Positions 12,069 through 22,506 of a stretch of DNA of 64,000 nucleotides are shown here, piece after piece. Origin of the DNA: Monilinia fructicola (Eukaryota; Ascomycota; Leotiomycetes; Helotiales; Sclerotiniaceae); NCBI GenBank assembly GCA_008692225.1, contig VICG01000016.1, positions 1,012,001-1,076,000 on the forward strand, in the 5' to 3' direction. Positions within the stretch are counted from its first letter, which is position 1, and each line of letters begins with the position of its first letter. Both the position numbers and the translations under genes were made by a program. The notes below the pieces were generated by a model. That model was not told the DNA's origin and did not search any database. It saw only the letters and a program-made list of their open reading frames with translations.

Positions 12069-13989
12069 ATTTAACTTTCCTCTCAAGCAAGGGATTCGAT
12101 GATGAAGGGATCATGGCTAAGACCCATCTAAGTCTTGTCTGTTTGGTCTGCCATCAAAAATAAGCCTTCAATCGATTCATCATTCATCATCGCGTCAGAG
12201 CATACAGTAACCTTACATACATAACCTTATCGCACAGTCAAACTCCCTCCCTGCCTCAAGATGGTGGTGGGACTGGAGGATTAGCTCACGGACATATCAT
12301 CCTTCTTCTATCCATCGAAATATCATTCATTGCACGCTTCCCGCCTCATCTGTCAAACGTGAGCAATTACTGGTGCTGCGAGATAATGTAAGAATGGAGC
12401 TGTACCTCCAGGGCCACTCATAACCCACCATCGAAATGATACCCAAGTAATCACCATCACCAGCTTTACTAGACCTCTATGCTTTACGTTCCGATTACGT
12501 TCCGACTTCGAGATGCCAAAATATATGCTGGCAATACGAATCTAGACATGGAGAAGTGAGAGATTGAAATTCTATCGGTGGGAGATGGTGATAATATGTA
12601 TCAGTATCTCCAGACTCCAGACTCCAGGACTCAGGAAACATCCAAGAGATCATTAGATGGCTCGCTGTTACAGTGTATTATTGATTTCATGGTCACATGA
12701 TCATACTAGCCTAGTTCGCCTAGCTTATCCACTAGCTTAGCTTAGTAAGCAGATGCCCATAATTCGGGATCCGCCCACCTTCACAATCCTCATCTTAATT
12801 TATCCAACACAACACTTACACTCGCTATCTTATTGATGGAGAATCCCGGGTTGATATTTGGGTAGGTTGGTATGGATTAAATTCATGATTTTACTGGTTG
12901 AAATTAACACGCAGTGAAATCCCGAGCAAAACAACTTCGGCAATGAGAATTACATACATAAAGTTTCAGGTTACCAGCATTGCTGAAATGACGTTCGGCT
13001 CTCAGTATCTGTTCAACTGCACTGATTTTCACTGGACATCATTGGATCCGCCTAATTATCATAGAAAAATAACTTCGCATTCCTTGAAGATGGTTGGGAT
13101 ACTGGTGTCTGGCGTTGGGTGTTATGGACTGCAGAATATAACGCAGACTAATCCAAGATGTCTTCTTTATACATATTTATACTTCAATTTTATCTGTGTT
13201 ATGGTTTCATATGCATCTTTATCTACTCGAGTACCTCCTCCCCAATACAAAAGCTCAACCAACTTGAAATGATTGAAACTTGATTTCTCAATCGGAAGGC
13301 ATCAAAGTTGGCGCATGTCTGCTAAGATACCACGGCCGCTGTGTGCTGATTGAAGTTTGAATTTGTTGTTCCTATGGAAATCTCATCATGAGGATCATTA
13401 CCGTGGTCGAAGAATCTCTGCTTTCCCAGCAACTGTAATGCAACTACAATATCTGTATATGACCTGGTAACCAGGAACGTATATATGTCGTTCTCTATCC
13501 GAATCATTTTGGTCGAACCTATCATCTGGAGAGTATTGGCCACATTTATCCATCTACCCTACGCATCTACTTGTGTCTAATTATATTCAACTGGGTTTAA
13601 GTTTGAAGGTTTATTTCAATGCTCATGATTGCCTACCAATAGCTCAACTCTTGAAGATTTCAATTCATTCTCAGATCATGTCGACAAAGGTTCCGTACCT
13701 ACTAAGGATCTATTCAATCACAAACACCATTTCACAGTAACGCAGTGAAATCATAGCTAATTACCTAGGTATATAAAAAGAGTCGAGGGAAGGGCAGTGG
13801 CTCTTTTATTGCTTCCGTTTCTTCGACTGTCCCCCAAACAAATCTCACAAACCCGTAAGACTATTAGAACAATAGTCCTGAGAAATTACCGATGGCCAAT
13901 GAATGAAAGTTCTCCTGTCGACGGTGTCTGACTTTTTAGACGAAGTCTAGAATTGAAAGCTCTGCGAATCTAGATAGATCATGTCTATC

Positions 13990-16200
13990 ATGTCTTGCAA
14001 CATGTTTCAACGCTAATGCTCTCATACCAAGCACCATCTCCACAATATTCATCTCATCTTCGTGAAGCCATGGGATCAAACCCTCAGTTCTTCCCCCATG
14101 CTTCAACTTCACTCAACCCACGCCTCACACTCCCATCGCGTCCTTCAAGGTTATCGTTATTCACCTCACCCTCAACCTCCGGCCAAGAGTGCCTGCACAA
14201 GATGTTTTGTTGCATGTCTGAGATTTCTAGATCTCGAGATATTTCAAAAAGTGGCTTCCTACACCAAGATTGAAAGCTTCATTTTTGCTCTTGATATTCT
14301 TGTTCATGAGGAGATCAACTTCAAAGTGCGTCAGACATGTCAGCCAAAAAACTTGACGCCCTCCCCCGTTAACTTTCGTCTGATGTTTTTCTGGTTTCCA
14401 TACATCACTCCCGATCTGTTACCTTTGGTCTCTCGCTTCCAATCTCCAGGCTATCTCCTGCCGCCAAGAGCATTGCTCCATCTTGTGATTCTCAAATCTC
14501 AGGATGTTTGTAGATCCATACCTAGGTAGAATATTCTATAGCGAAAGAAGACGTTTCATGCCTGTTCTTCTGAATCTGGCTTGATTTGGAGAGAAAAATC
14601 CAAGTTCATTAGAATCACCAGTCGTGATTTGACTTGCCCTCATCGCCGCTGCTCTAATCTCAAACTTCACTCCAGATTTCACTTCACACAGTCTCTTCGC
14701 CTATCTTCTGTCCAATAGGTCTTCAAGTACCTATCTAGTATACTCATAGAAACGTTTTGTTGCATGTCTACAAAATACAAATCTCTGAATAGCTTCAAAA
14801 ATTGCTTCAAAAAATTGCTTCATATACCTAGGTAACTACAAGAAAAGGCTTCAATTCCTGATCTTCTGAACATATATATACTCATGAGATCAAATTTGAG
14901 AAGTAGAATCAATTCATGGATGGGAAAGAAATTTAATCTCATCGCCTTCATTTGAAACTTTACTTAGAATTATAATCAATACTTATGGACTCAAGCTTCA
15001 CTTTGTTTTTGATCAATACTTTTTTGTATATATCGCTACATATCTTTTGTTGCATATCTACAAAATACAAATCTCTGAATAGCTTCAAAAATTGCTTTAT
15101 ATACCATGAGAAAAGGCTTCAATTCTTGATCTTCTGAATATGTACTTATGAAAAGATTAACTTTGTGAAGAAGAATCAATAGGAAAGGAATTTAATCTTA
15201 TCGCCTTCATTTGAAACTTCACTTGGAATTACAGTCAATACTTTGTTTTTGATCAATGCTTCTCTATATATATTGCTACATATCTTTTGTTGCATATCTA
15301 CAAAATGCAGAATCTCTGAATAGCTTCAAAAATTGCTTCATATAACAAAATGAAAAGCTTCACCTCTTGAGATTCAACCATGAGGGTGATATTCTCTTCT
15401 ATGAGGAATTCAAAATCCAATTTTCCTCCTCGTCGCAGTTTCCAATTCCCACGCCAAACTTCACACCTCACACTTCACTTCAGACTTTCTTCATCCTTCA
15501 CTCTCATGCCTTTGGCTTCATAGACGCCCTCAAGAGTCTTGTTGCACGTCTACAAAATACAGATCTCAAGATCCTTTCCCAAAACCCTCAAGTGCTCAAA
15601 GGCAAAAGCTTCATTTCTGCCCTGACGACCAGGACAGCATCCCTCTTCAACAGGAGACCAAGATGGGATCCCACACCATGACGGCGCTCATGTTATTCAG
15701 GTGAAGAGAGGGGCGACAACAGAGGAATCCTTCACCCCAACAGACTTCACCCTCGCTCGCCTGGAGCCAATGGATCTCCATTCCCACGATGGCAAAGGTT
15801 TTGTTGCATATCTGCAAAGTATATTTCTTGGATCCTTTCTGAAAAGCTTCAATTCTCGCCCAAGTGCAAGTAAGAGTAAGTTCTTGAGTTGATGATGATG
15901 ATGATCTTTGAGGACCACGAGAACGTTCCCTCTCAAGAAGAGATCAATATTTTTCTAACATCGTCATCGCTTCTTCTTAGAGAGGAGATGGAACCTGGAA
16001 GTGGGATCAACTCCCTTACACAGACCTCTCCCTCGTCATCGTCTATCAGATTCCTTGTATCAATCAAGATGTGTTTGGTTGCATATCTGCAAAGTATATA
16101 TCTTGAGATTCTTCCAAAAACCTCATGTTTTGAAGACCTTGTAAAAAAGTAAGCATGGCGAGGATAGCATTTGACGATGATGGAGATGCTAATAGAATTC
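13990..16200 (+). repeat. Degenerate ~260-bp direct tandem array, about eight units
   Basis: A core resembling TTTTGTTGCATATCTACAAA recurs near 14205, 14753, 15046, 15287, 15538, 15802 and 16075. A further eroded unit lies near 14480, where only the flanking GGCTTCAATTCxTGATCTTC-like part remains. Spacings of 240-290 bp point to a ~260-bp unit. Other parts also repeat: TCGCCTTCATTTGAAACTT near 14945 and 15196, and GCTTCAAAAATTGCTT near 14790, 15084 and 15328. Some units keep an open frame with a similar peptide, such as VARLQNTDLKIL, VAYLQSIFLGSF and VAYLQSIYLEIL. Others carry stops and are richer in A+T. No known family was recognised; it may be an expanded, decaying coding or noncoding repeat. 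Confidence 0.75.
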
Positions 16201-17960
16201 TTGGGATCTCGTCGGCGTTGTCGTCTTGGCTTGGCTTGCTTCAAAATTAACCAAAGTGGAAGAAGAACCTCACCCCAATAGACTTCCCCCATCCCGCCCC
16301 AACCCGCCCAGCCCAATAATAAATACATACCTCCTCCCCGCCAAGAGAACTCTCCCCGTCTCCAGAGATGTATATCCACACAGCGTAGACCAGGAATGGA
16401 CCTCTCCCGCAGCCTTGAACCAACGGCAAGCTCGTCATATTTTAACATTCTCGCCGTCTCGCAAAGCGACCGCTGCACGTTCGGGGCCAGCATCGTACCT
16501 TGGAAATAAAGTTTACTCCTCCTCGACCCCTTGCGTCCCTCCCTCCGCGCATCCTCGTCTCGTCGTCTTCTCGCGGCACTCTTGACGGAACGGGTGGGGA
16601 TCCGAAGATGGTTATCATAAGATTACGCCACCGCGTATGTAATACACGAGGTACCTCTCCCTCCTCCGCCGCCATGCTCATCTTCAAAAGCAATCCCGTT
16701 GCGCGCCTGCGAGAGGGAACCTGGGTTTGGGGATCTTGTTGGAATGGAGGTGTGGGGTCTGTGGGCGATGGTAGTAAGGTTCTAGGGTTATGTGTTGATT
16801 GGGAGAGCGGGTTTGGGTGGTGGAGAATCTGATGGTGGGAGGGATATGGTGTAGGGGATTTGGGGAGTGTGGGGTTAGTGGTTGCTGGGTTTGCATTTTA
16901 GGATAGGTTCTGCGGGATGGGATGGAGATGGAGATGGTGAGGGAAGTCATATACTTTTTGGGGTGCAATTATATATAATATGAAAGGCCTGGAATTCTAA
17001 GAAAGAGGGTGGGGTTGTGGTGCGAGAGTAGAGTGTAATGATGATGGTGATGCTGGATATTCATGAGGAATTATGGATTGAGTTTGTTACAATCATAAGA
17101 GGAAGGGTTATAGATAATTAATGACCTCATATTGGGGATTCCAAATTGGGCATTTCATACTGAGGGTGATAGCCGAGAGAACGAGAGAGAGAGACCATTA
17201 TCTACATTCTAAGATAACAATACAATACAACGTGGAACGTGCGACTGGAAATTCATCACCTCTTGTTCCTCACCACCAACTCGTAGACTGCGTCCCTACT
17301 CAATATTTTGTCGCCTGCCGCGGCCGGTATAGAGGTGGTAAATTGATCGAGGGTCTTTTTGCTTGGGACTGTGTGGGTAGAAGAATGGTGTGGAATACGC
17401 TGGTGGTGGTGCTGGATCATCCTGCATCATGCTGGCCATGGGTCTTGATTCGGTTATTGTCCGTTTGGGCATATGGATGTTTGTTTTTCCAGGAGCGCCC
17501 AGGTTGAGAAAGAGTCAATTTGGTTGATGAATAGAGGTGGTAGAGTTGGCATGTAGAATTCTTCGCTATTCTCAAAATGCTACCCTTTCAGATGTATTGA
17601 TGACAGGATGTATAGCCGGCGTATAGATGACCAGGGAAGGCACTTTGACGCTCAACCATCAGATTTCTTTGCTTTGCGTGATGGGAAGACTGCCGAATGT
17701 GGAAATTCTTCGGATCCTATGTCTACCAGCGGTGAAATCTCCCCCAGTCATTTCGGCACTGGTACTCGATGAAGGTTTCGAGTGGCAAAATTCGAACAGC
17801 GCTTAATATTTCGAGTATTGAGGTATCTATCCCTATTAGATCACTCGCTTTTATTCTTTCGGTTCAAATCAGACGGTCGCGTGTTGCGTGCGAATCTGAA
17901 ACCATGAAAAGCCAGAATCGTCAAGAGTTCAGCAAAGCTTCTCTTTTCCACCATCTATTG
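16201..17960. other. Intergenic region, no supported gene
   Basis: Several overlapping open stretches occur at 16226-16900 on both strands in a locally GC-richer block, but none has a domain, a coherent exon structure or a clear start. From 17100 to 17900 nothing recognisable is seen. The stretch lies downstream of the Zn2Cys6 gene. Confidence 0.5.
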
Positions 17961-18892
17961 CTAATAGAAAGAGCTAAAATAATCATCCGTCGCTTCATAG
18001 CCTCGATTTTGATTTTGATCTTCCACTGTCTCCTCTGGAAATGACATATCTGCTGTATCACCAAAACTATACGCTCCATGATTTTCATCAATTTGATGAA
18101 AAGACTGGGACCCATCGGTATCAAGAAACTGGGAAACATCGGTTGGCGTTGGGATAGGAACAAGGTATGATTGATTGAAACTTTGAAAATTAATCATTCC
18201 TGTGTTTGCATTCGGGCTGGAGTTTTGATTCCATTGCTCTCCTAGATTCTGAGCTCCCAGGTGGTCGTAGTTTGAGATTCTATTTGGTGTGCTTGTCGGA
18301 ACTTGTGGTAAAGATGAAAGATCTAATTGATTCGAGTCTGCTTCTGGACACGAAAATGATACAGTATCAGGAGAGGGTGTCGCGGAGCTCGAAACTGCTT
18401 GATACGAAGATTTAGATATAAAAGATTCCGAGCTTGAGGGAGCGAAAGCTGCCATAGAGCTCATATCCCCTTGTGATGGAATTCGTTCTAGTCCTTCATT
18501 CAATCCATATTTCTGTACTGTGCTTGAGAAACTATGTGGAAAATGCGCAGAAGTCATTCGACTAGGCAATATCTTCGGATTTGTATAGAAAGATGCGGGG
18601 GTATCATCGGGTATAGATAATCTATTTGGGGATTGGAATGGAACCACTCTGTGTCTTCTTCAACCAGTACCACATTAGTAAATTTCAGGTAAAAGTGATA
18701 GAAAACTTACCCTTCATAGGTATAAATGCATTCCACCGGTGGATATCTCCTAGAGCAATGCCTACACGGTTGTTCCCTACTACACTTTTGCTTTCTTTTC
18801 TGGCATTGTAAGCAAGCCGTAGGAGTCCTCGACCTCGCTGTCCTCCTCGATGCTTCATCTATTTTCTGCATGTCTTCGCTTAGGCTTTCCAT
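17961..18892 (-). CDS. Small Zn2Cys6 (GAL4-type) transcription factor
   Basis: A fungal-specific DNA-binding regulator of 292 residues from two exons (18892-18711 and 18657-17961), with a 53-bp intron beginning GTAAGT. The N-terminus carries the binuclear zinc cluster CLQCQKRKQKC, then CRHCSRRYPPVEC, at about residues 27-55. The Cys spacing fits C-x2-C-x6-C followed by C-x2-C and a final C. A basic linker follows. The remainder is Ser/Pro/Asn/Gln-rich with an acidic C-terminus (TVEDQNQNRGYEATDDYFSSFY), consistent with an activation region. It lacks the long fungal TF middle-homology domain, so it belongs to the short class. The frame is intact and no target can be inferred from neighbours. 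Confidence 0.88.
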
Positions 18893-20980
18893 TTAGATGA
18901 CATTGGCTTACATTTCTATATTCTCGTGGGAAATCGACGTTTTTATGTCTTAAGAAATGTACAACTGACTGATAGGGCTGAGGGTACATTTAGTACATGA
19001 GAATGTAGAGTGTCATCGATATGACCAAAATGGTTAGGAGTGGCGTAAGGAAGGCATGGTGATGCTTGTAAGCCACGTGAGATGTACTCTCAATATGTCG
19101 AAGGATTTGAAGCTTCGTTGGATGAACGAATGAGAAGATTGTGGCTTTCTTTCTCATCTAAAATATTGAAATTTCTTTTGTGATGTTTATAATAAGTTTC
19201 AGCATCTTGGCATAAACATGAAAAGGATATTTTTATCTTCAAACCTCATACTTGGCATCAAAGGTCATCCATTGAACAAATGTTTCAGCTAAAACGATTG
19301 GCTCAAGCATAACAAGAATCCTTTTCTGCATCGTTTGGGACATTGGAATCCATGTGAATTAATTCTTATGCTGAAAATGGGTAACGTATCATATCCCAAC
19401 TACGGATAATACCCAGACTTAAGATATGCCACGTTGTATCACAACAACTCACAGGAACAGAAATGATAGAACTAGCCAATTAACCGTGAAACTTTCAAAC
19501 CCTTTCTTCTTCGACTTTTCGTCGATGTTTTCATATCACAAAGGCGCAAGGCTTTAGGCACTTGCCGTCCCAGCACTCTCCAGCTTATTTATCTGGACTC
19601 ACCGCACTTCCAAATCATATAGTCTTTGCTGTATCAACTAGAAGCTTTTTTCCCAACATTATCCACCAAGATTGAGGCTCCTGGATCTTGTAAATATGAG
19701 TGGTCAAGTCGTCATCCCCTCACCTCCTCCGCCAACTACCTCACAAGCATGTCAAGTCGACAACGGCCAGTCAGTCATCACTTACAGTCCAATGTAAGAC
19801 CTTGATTGCTTTAGCTGTAATATTTTCTGATATATTTCAAGGCTATGTAAGTAAAACATTCGTTTTGCCGTAGACAAAGGAGTTCTCCAAGAGCCAGATT
19901 ATTGATGATATCAGATCAGGCACCAGCAATCAGAAATAGATTCGCATGCCCTTGTCTAAAAAACTTGACGGAATTGGAGGAAGTTTCTGCTGTTCGCGAT
20001 AGCTTCAAAGTCTTAGACATTATTGCGAACCAAGAGCGATGTTGAGTACACGGTCTGATTCATCCTACAAGTGCTTTGGCGTCGAATGGGCTGATCAGAA
20101 GCGGCACTTTATTATGCCATTCAATAGCTGAAATTATCTGAATAATTTACTGAGATCTCAAGAGCCGGCAAGTGACCCAATTGTTTGGTATTGACTTGAT
20201 AATTTGGACCCCAATACTTGTGACATTCGCAAATTTGGTTAAATTAAGTGGAATGATTTGCAGGGTAATTCTTATCAAGAATCCAATTGCGGAAGGATTT
20301 CTGCCCTGAAAGCATGGTTGAGGTTGGATCCAGAAACCGTCAGTAACATTGAATACATCCCAAGTTTATCGTATGCGCATGCATTGAGCTGGACGGGAGG
20401 AATATTGAAAGGAATATGGATATAGTACTCGAGTAGGAACATACAGTATCTATATTTAGAGACGAAGTAGAGAACATCATCTGATAGAGAAGAGAGTGCA
20501 GAATTGAGATATCTTGGACGTCAATGTAATCACCTAGTCCTAGTACTCAATGCTTGATCTCTAATATGAAACGCGACGAGATGGAATGTTTACAAAATGC
20601 GTGCGTGTGGATGCGTGATGAAAGCTGGAGGTGAGGGATCACCTGATGATCAAAACAAGCATGTAAAATGTGCACGTGATTTGGCGTTAGAACTGATGAC
20701 GGGTTCGTGTAGCTGCATGCCCGCACAACGGTTCCAAGATTAGAACTAACCTTACACCGTTTGCTTGTGATTTGCTCCTTTACCTTCTTCACTGTCTTTG
20801 CCCTCTGTGCCTCCTTACCCTCTCTGTCTCCCGACTTTTACCATAAATTCTGTAAACATTTCGAATCATATACCCATTGCAATCTAGAACGAACTAACTA
20901 GATCTTCCAATCCCTCGTATTTTTTGGAATTCACAATCTCCTCCTTAACATCTCCCATCAGGATATATGAAAACACCAAG
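18893..20980. other. Intergenic region between the Zn2Cys6 and MYND genes
   Basis: It holds the divergent upstream regions of the two genes. A possible tiny spliced frame starts at ATG 19696 (MSGQVVIPSPPPPTTSQACQ) but would need a 5-nt exon, so it is not called. Nothing else is recognised. Confidence 0.5.
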
Positions 20981-21789
20981 ATGGCTGAGTCCCCATCGGC
21001 AAATCCAAGTTCTTCTACGTCAGGAGCCCCTCAAAAATCCCACCACTGCGTAATCTGTGCTTTCCCAGCTCCTTCAAAATGTGCAGGATGTAAACAAGTG
21101 TGGTACTGCTCTTCTGCACATCAGAAACAGGTTACATGCCAGCCCCCCACGCTACCCCTTACTCGCTAACCCTCGTCTTCCAGGCCTGGCCTAAGCACAA
21201 GCGCCTCTGCAAGATATATCAAAATCCATCTCCCCCCTCTGCCGACACATATTGTGGGCTCTGTGGCAAGACAGACAATTTGACTCGGACAGAATGCTGC
21301 GATAGAGCGATCTGCGATGACGAGGGTAGCTATCAGATGTTTAGCTATTCCGGGGTGTGTTGCAGTCGAAATCATCGTCGTTATACTTTATGTGGATATC
21401 ACCATGGTGAGGGCCACCAGGAGAAAAGATTGGAAGAAGTGTGAGAAATGTGTTGGGGGCGACCTACTTAATCTCACCACCGCGATTACTCAAGGTACCA
21501 GTGAGTTGCCCTTCCTCATCCCGATTATATCCTTGATGTAGAATTACTAACGGAACAAACTTTCATTTGAATAGGCTCGTTCAATTTCAAGGACGACCAG
21601 TGGAAAGATGCACCAGAGTTAAAGCCCGTCAAATGTGGAAATTGCAACAAGATTATCAGTACCGCTACGGAGCCATATAGTAAGTTCTTTTCTGCACACG
21701 AATACTCGCATTCGGATACTGATGTGAGGTCATACGTAGCTGGATGGGGTGGTTCTCTTCGATGTATGAACTGCGGCATTCGTCCCTGA
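20981..21789 (+). CDS. MYND-type zinc finger protein (one frameshift)
   Basis: Four exons: 20981-21130, 21184-21500, 21575-21679 and 21740-21789, giving about 206 residues. The MYND finger starts at residue 23: HHCVICAFPAPSKCAGCKQ, then WYCSSAHQKQ, and across the first intron AWPKHKRLC. A second Cys/His-rich module follows (CGLCGKTDNLTRTECCDRAIC through RYTLCGYHHGEGH), then paired Cys motifs CGNC and CMNC near the C-terminus. MYND fingers usually bind proline-rich partners. The frame shifts inside AAAA 21424-21427, between GEGHQEK and DWKKCEKC. Dropping one A restores both the Cys pattern and the phase of the next two introns. I chose ATG 20981 as the first in-frame ATG. Family call firm; role unknown. 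Confidence 0.8.
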
Positions 21790-22157
21790 GGATCTTGAAG
21801 CCACACGTGGAATCCGGAACATGTTTGAATACCACTCGCATGAAAAACAGATATTTGGTAGAAACACCCTGTAGTTGGGCTACAATATGTGCAATGAAGA
21901 GGACAGTCTGGTGGGTGACTGAGACTTTGCATAAGGAAAAATGATTCATTATCTCCAATCTACGGTATTAGATGTGAAACGAACCTAACCCCCTCTTAAA
22001 TTACCTCTTCGTACTTTGGTATTTTATCTCCAGTTATGTTTTGACACTATGCCCAAATATTCAACTCATCAAGAATACCATCTAACGAAGTGTTATGTCA
22101 GTACTCTATCCCGCATCATACTTTAATGAATCCACTTGCCCAACAGTTTTTTCCTCC
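21790..22157. other. Short gap between MYND and SUMO-like genes (convergent 3' ends)
   Basis: No feature is seen beyond presumed 3' untranslated sequence of the two convergent genes. Confidence 0.5.
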
Positions 22158-22506
22158 TCACTGGTAGTCCCCGCCTCCCTCTTGAAACATATGAACATCA
22201 ATACGACCGTGATCATCCATCTCCAAACTGTCTGCGGTATCTTCATCTTGGATTCTTGTACCATCATGAAGAAACCTCACGCTCTTTGGATTACCAATCT
22301 CCCTGAGCTGACAATAAGCCTTGATAAGCTTTGACAGAGCTTTGGCACGCTTAATTTTGAAGGTGACTTCAGTGCCGACTTGATCTGCGACTGTGATAGG
22401 AACTATCTTTGTATTTTCAGCTCCAGCGTCATTGCCACTTCCAGTGCCACGCTCAGATTTTTCCTCCTGGATTCGAATTACAGGGTCGCGAAGATGGCGA
22501 GCTCAT
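22158..22506 (-). CDS. Divergent SUMO-like (ubiquitin-fold) protein, one frameshift
   Basis: A beta-grasp protein of 115 residues if one base of the T5 run 22458-22462 (A5 in coding sense) is removed. The SUMO landmarks are in order: a flexible polar N-terminus (MSSPSSRPCNSNPGGK), ITVADQVGTEVTFKIKRAK, LSKLIKAYC, VRFLHDGTRIQDEDTADSLE and MDDHGRIDVHMFQEGGGDYQ. The C-terminal double glycine is followed by a short tail, as expected of a precursor processed by a SUMO protease. It departs from the strongly conserved canonical fungal SUMO (for instance IxVADQVGTEV where canonical has a shorter loop, and CQLREIGNPK), so it looks like a paralogue rather than the essential gene. Without the correction, a TGA lies in frame just upstream of the domain. 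SUMO-fold assignment is strong by motif; function is inferred. Confidence 0.75.

Larger units (their letters stand above)
9127..13985. other. Long gene-poor intergenic region
   Basis: It contains the presumed promoter of the glutaminase gene (9127-9600), a GTGACT minisatellite, a MITE and a TTTATTCTA microsatellite. A 124-codon open stretch at 12898-13272 has no recognisable domain, no good start and no splice support. No RNA gene was recognised. Confidence 0.55.

Noticed and set aside
11739..12074. 111-codon open frame of Phe/Tyr/Leu
   Set aside because: It is purely the translation of a microsatellite.
12898..13272. 124-codon open frame
   Set aside because: No ATG at the claimed start, no domain, and atypical composition.
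14062..14529. 155-codon open frame over the tandem array
   Set aside because: Its frame is not kept in neighbouring units and no start or splice structure is shared. It is treated as part of the repeat.
16226..16832. Overlapping open frames on both strands
   Set aside because: Locally GC-rich DNA gives long frames by chance. No strand has a coherent exon model or known motif.
19696..19905. Possible small spliced gene (MSGQVVIPSPPPP...)
   Set aside because: It needs a 5-nt internal exon and leaves only 44 residues without similarity to anything recognised.
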